Shown: in pieces, positions 61,251 through 64,000 of the stretch
How the letters are laid out: every line of letters begins with the position of its first letter
Numbering within the stretch: position 1 is the first letter of the stretch
Assembly: GCF_025446935.1 (NCBI RefSeq)
Contig: NZ_JAOEGN010000007.1
Span: 1 to 64,000, forward strand
Length of the DNA: 64,000 nt
Direction of reading: 5' to 3'
Source of the DNA: Paracholeplasma vituli
Lineage (GTDB): Bacteria > Bacillota_I > Bacilli_A > Acholeplasmatales > UBA5453
Translations under genes and position numbers: made by a program
Notes under the pieces: model-generated
The model's database searches: none
What the model was told of the DNA's origin: nothing
Seen by the model: only the letters and a program-made list of their open reading frames with translations

Positions 61251-62600
61251 ATGCAAGACATCCGTTATTTGACGGTTACGGCTTTAACCAAATACATCAA
61301 ACAGATTCTCGAAAATGACAAGCACCTAGGCCAGATTTATATCAAGGGTGAGATTTCCAACTTGACCAAACACAGCCGTGGTCATTTTTACTTTACACTG
61401 AAGGATGAGGGCGCTCAAATTCGCGTTACAATGTTTTCTAACTACGTAAAAAACCTAAACTTCAGTCCAAAAGATGGGGATAAGGTTCGTCTATTTGGTT
61501 CAATCTCGTTATACGAAGCAGGCGGGTCTTACGCCATTAATGCCTATACCTTAGAACAAGACGGAATTGGTAGTTTATATTTAGCCTATGAGAAACTCAA
61601 AAAGTCTTTAAACGACTTAGGCTATTTTGACCCAAAACGTAAAAAAGCCATCCCGAATTATCCCAAAGCAATCGGTGTGATTACCTCACCAACCGGGGCA
61701 GCCATCCGTGACATCATTCATACCATCGAAAGACGTTACCCATCCGCAACCCTTTACTTATACCCAGCTTTAGTTCAAGGGGAAGAAGCGAAGTATTCGA
61801 TTGAAAAACAAATTCAAAAAGCAAACAAAGACCAACTTGTCGATGTCCTCATCGTTGGACGTGGGGGTGGGTCGATTGAAGATCTCTGGGCATTTAATGA
61901 AATGCCTGTCATCGAAGCGATTTTACAATCAAAGATTCCAATCATTTCCGCAGTAGGACACGAAACCGACTTCACACTAGCAGACTTTGTCTCAGACTTA
62001 AGAGCACCAACCCCGACCGCGGCTGGTGAACTCTCCACCCCAAGTAAAGATACGTTACTCGAACTCGTTTCAGGGTATCGAAATCAACTTGAAGTCTATA
62101 CCCGTAAACACATTGAACAACAAAAAACACGACTCGTTCATTTAGATGAAAGACTCGCATCCAAAGCCCCAATGGCACTCATTAAACAGCTGTATGAACG
62201 TTATCAAAACGCGAACAAGCAATTAGAAGGTTCGATGGAACGTCTACTTTCAGGGAAAAAACACCAGTTTGATTTACTCAATCAACGACTTCAAGACTAC
62301 GATATTCAAACACTGATAGCCTATAAAGTCGAAAAAACAACGCAATTAGCCAATAATTTAACTCAAAACTACGAACGCTTAAGGGTTAAGAAAGAAGACC
62401 AGTTCCAACTTTTACTTCAAGCTTTAAAACACCAAAATCCATTATCGCTGATGGATAAAGGGTATACCTATACGACAAAAAATCAAAAACGCATAGAATC
62501 CGTGACCGATATTGAGGTTGGGGATGCCATTGAAACCACCCTGAAGGATGGGAAACTCACTTCAGTGGTAAAAAATAAGGAGACACACACATGGAAATGA
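61251..62600 (+). CDS. xseA: Exodeoxyribonuclease VII large subunit
   Basis: The catalytic subunit of ExoVII, which degrades single-stranded DNA. The 449 residues hold an OB-fold (IKGEISNLTKHSRGHFYFTLKD), the catalytic core with GVITSPTGAAIRDI and GRGGGSIEDLWAFNE, VGHETDFTLADFVSDLRAPTP, and a C-terminal coiled coil. It starts four bases after nusB and overlaps xseB by ten bases. Confidence 0.95.
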   Translation: MQDIRYLTVTALTKYIKQILENDKHLGQIYIKGEISNLTKHSRGHFYFTLKDEGAQIRVTMFSNYVKNLNFSPKDGDKVRLFGSISLYEAGGSYAINAYTLEQDGIGSLYLAYEKLKKSLNDLGYFDPKRKKAIPNYPKAIGVITSPTGAAIRDIIHTIERRYPSATLYLYPALVQGEEAKYSIEKQIQKANKDQLVDVLIVGRGGGSIEDLWAFNEMPVIEAILQSKIPIISAVGHETDFTLADFVSDLRAPTPTAAGELSTPSKDTLLELVSGYRNQLEVYTRKHIEQQKTRLVHLDERLASKAPMALIKQLYERYQNANKQLEGSMERLLSGKKHQFDLLNQRLQDYDIQTLIAYKVEKTTQLANNLTQNYERLRVKKEDQFQLLLQALKHQNPLSLMDKGYTYTTKNQKRIESVTDIEVGDAIETTLKDGKLTSVVKNKETHTWK

Positions 62601-62800
62601 CATTTGAACAAGCCATTCAAGCTTTAGAAAAAACCGTTAAAGCACTCGAAAACAAAGACATCGCTTTGGATGAAGCCGTTAAACTTTATAACGAAGGCTT
62701 GAAATTATCCAAAATCTGTTACGAATTATTGACACAATCTGAAAAATTGGTCGTGAAAACCATGACCGAGAACGGACCAGAAGATTTCAAACTAGAATAA
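62591..62800 (+). CDS. xseB: Exodeoxyribonuclease VII small subunit
   Basis: A 69-residue helical protein: TFEQAIQALEKTVKALENKD, LDEAVKLYNEGLKLSKIC. It wraps the XseA coiled coil to form ExoVII. AAGGAG lies inside the end of xseA. Confidence 0.92.
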   Translation: MEMTFEQAIQALEKTVKALENKDIALDEAVKLYNEGLKLSKICYELLTQSEKLVVKTMTENGPEDFKLE

Positions 62801-62809
62801 GAGGTTATC

Positions 62810-64000
62810 ATGAAACTTACCGATATCAAAAGCCCCAAAGACATCCAATCGATGTCGATCAAAGAACTCGAAACACTGTCTGCGGAAATCAGACATTTTT
62901 TGGTCGATTCGATCAGTAAAACTGGGGGACACCTCGCCTCGAATCTCGGTGCGGTAGAATTATCGATTGCGTTACACTATGTCTTCGATTCCCCCAACGA
63001 TCAATTCATTTTTGATGTTGGGCACCAATCGTATACCCATAAAATTCTAACGGGTAGAGCAGACCAATTTGATACCTTAAGACAACACAATGGCCTTTCA
63101 GGTTATATCAACTATAAAGAATCTATCCACGATGTGTGGGAATCTGGACACGCGGGCACGGCAGTCTCTGCTTTACATGGCATCTTAAAAGCGAAACAGC
63201 TCAAAGGAGAATCCGGCACAGCCATCGCCTTAGTTGGAGATGGGTCCATTACCTCTGGGATGAGCTTTGAAGCTTTGAATTTATTAGGGTCAGACCATAC
63301 TCTAAAAGGCATCGTCATTTTAAACGATAACAACATGTCGATATCTAAAAACGTTGGAGCTCTATCGAAAGTTTTGACCGCCTTACGCGGTAACCGCTTC
63401 TTCATGAAACTTAGAAATGGAATCGCGAAAATTATGCCCAATTTAATTGCGCGTATTTACCGTCGTTTAAAACGTGCGGTCAAAGCGCTATTTCAATCGG
63501 GTAATATTTTTGAAGAACTCGGTTATGCTTACATCGGTCCGATTGACGGGAACGATTTAAAAACCGTCATTAAGACCTTAAATCAAGCGAAAAAAATGAA
63601 AAAGAGCGTGGTGATTCACGCCGTAACTGAAAAAGGAAAAGGCTATGAAATCGCAGCCGCAGATGATAACGGCAAATTCCATGGGGTATCCTCGTTTGAT
63701 AAAAACACAGGCGCTCCAGTGAAAACCAACCACAATGGGATGAAATCCTTCAGTGAAGTCATCAGCGAAGCGATGATCCACTACCAAAAAATCGAAAAAA
63801 CATTCGTGATTATGCCAGCGATGCTGGTGGGTACGAAGTTTGAAAAGTTCTATCAACAATTTCCAGACCGCTTAATCGATGTCGGGATTGCAGAAGAACA
63901 CGCCGCAACCATGGCGGGTGCGATGGCACGAAATGGGGTTTCAGTATTCTTACCCCTTTACGCAACCTTCACGCAGCGTGCTTATGATCAAATCATGAAC
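62810..64000 (+). CDS. dxs: 1-deoxy-D-xylulose-5-phosphate synthase, 5' part
   Basis: Condenses pyruvate and glyceraldehyde 3-phosphate in the first step of the MEP isoprenoid pathway. The first 397 residues are present and the frame runs off the window. GGHLASNLGAVELSIALHY, the thiamine diphosphate site GDGSITSGMSFEALN...NDNNMSIS and GIAEEHAATMAGAMA (catalytic glutamate kept, EQHA changed to EEHA) are visible. The region usually reading GHSSTS is GHAGTAVSA. GAGG precedes the ATG, nine bases after xseB. Confidence 0.93.
   Translation, partial: MKLTDIKSPKDIQSMSIKELETLSAEIRHFLVDSISKTGGHLASNLGAVELSIALHYVFDSPNDQFIFDVGHQSYTHKILTGRADQFDTLRQHNGLSGYINYKESIHDVWESGHAGTAVSALHGILKAKQLKGESGTAIALVGDGSITSGMSFEALNLLGSDHTLKGIVILNDNNMSISKNVGALSKVLTALRGNRFFMKLRNGIAKIMPNLIARIYRRLKRAVKALFQSGNIFEELGYAYIGPIDGNDLKTVIKTLNQAKKMKKSVVIHAVTEKGKGYEIAAADDNGKFHGVSSFDKNTGAPVKTNHNGMKSFSEVISEAMIHYQKIEKTFVIMPAMLVGTKFEKFYQQFPDRLIDVGIAEEHAATMAGAMARNGVSVFLPLYATFTQRAYDQIMN

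Overview
The window looks like chromosome from a low-GC, wall-less-type Firmicute relative, most likely an Acholeplasma-like or Izemoplasma-like mollicute that uses the standard genetic code. TGA serves as a stop (for example in the MarR-type gene ending at 13695 and the GGDEF gene ending at 23054) and tryptophans are TGG. Shine-Dalgarno sites are strong (AAGGAGG-like), promoters are sigma-A type, terminators are short hairpins with T-runs, and many genes code lipobox lipoproteins. I see no cell-wall synthesis gene. The lineage is an inference from this gene mix, not from a marker comparison.

Layout. 1-4.7 kb: the start of a TnpB-type transposon protein running off the left edge, two membrane proteins, and a three-gene ABC-2 exporter. 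4.7-9.3 kb: MscS channel, an FMN reductase behind an operator-like palindrome, a membrane GGDEF protein, and an unusual ClbS/DfsB-nucleotidyltransferase fusion. 9.3-11.9 kb: metNIQ methionine importer under a SAM-I riboswitch with its own terminator. 12.7-16.6 kb: a peroxide-type operon (OhrR box, glutathione peroxidase, OhrR) that runs on into ribD, a ribBA whose DHBP synthase half has lost every recognisable catalytic motif, and a HAD phosphatase. 16.7-29.5 kb: housekeeping and metabolic genes (esterase, Gfo/Idh/MocA oxidoreductase, TrhO, flavoprotein, a second GGDEF protein, pseudouridine synthase, a HesB-like protein with a Cys/His tail, CorC-type protein, GPH transporter, acyltransferase). 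29.5-34.9 kb: a two-component system diverging from DUF4349 and von Willebrand lipoproteins through an array of four 7-bp direct repeats resembling Pho boxes. 34.9-52.9 kb: nuclease-helicase, transporter/aldo-keto reductase pair, thioredoxin-CcdA fusion, frameshifted cysteine desulfurase, threonine aldolase, third GGDEF protein, RsmH paralogue, large lipoprotein, and a broken PadR repressor in front of an MFS pump and a chromate transporter. 53.0-56.0 kb: tmRNA (ssrA) with a 2.6-kb cargo island between 75-bp direct repeats at its 3' end. 56.1-64 kb: AlkD-like protein, potABCD polyamine importer, nusB-xseA-xseB-dxs.

The most unusual system is the OhrR-linked partial riboflavin pathway. RibD, an intact GTP cyclohydrolase II domain and a HAD phosphatase could together make 5-amino-6-ribitylaminouracil from GTP. 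The DHBP branch is dead in this protein, and no lumazine or riboflavin synthase is present, so the product may not be riboflavin. Other items worth attention are the tmRNA-targeted island with GTAAATA repeats at its edge, the ClbS-nucleotidyltransferase fusion, the Pho-like array, an orphan small RNA near 20.3 kb, and three apparently broken genes (two homopolymer frameshifts and one nonsense codon).
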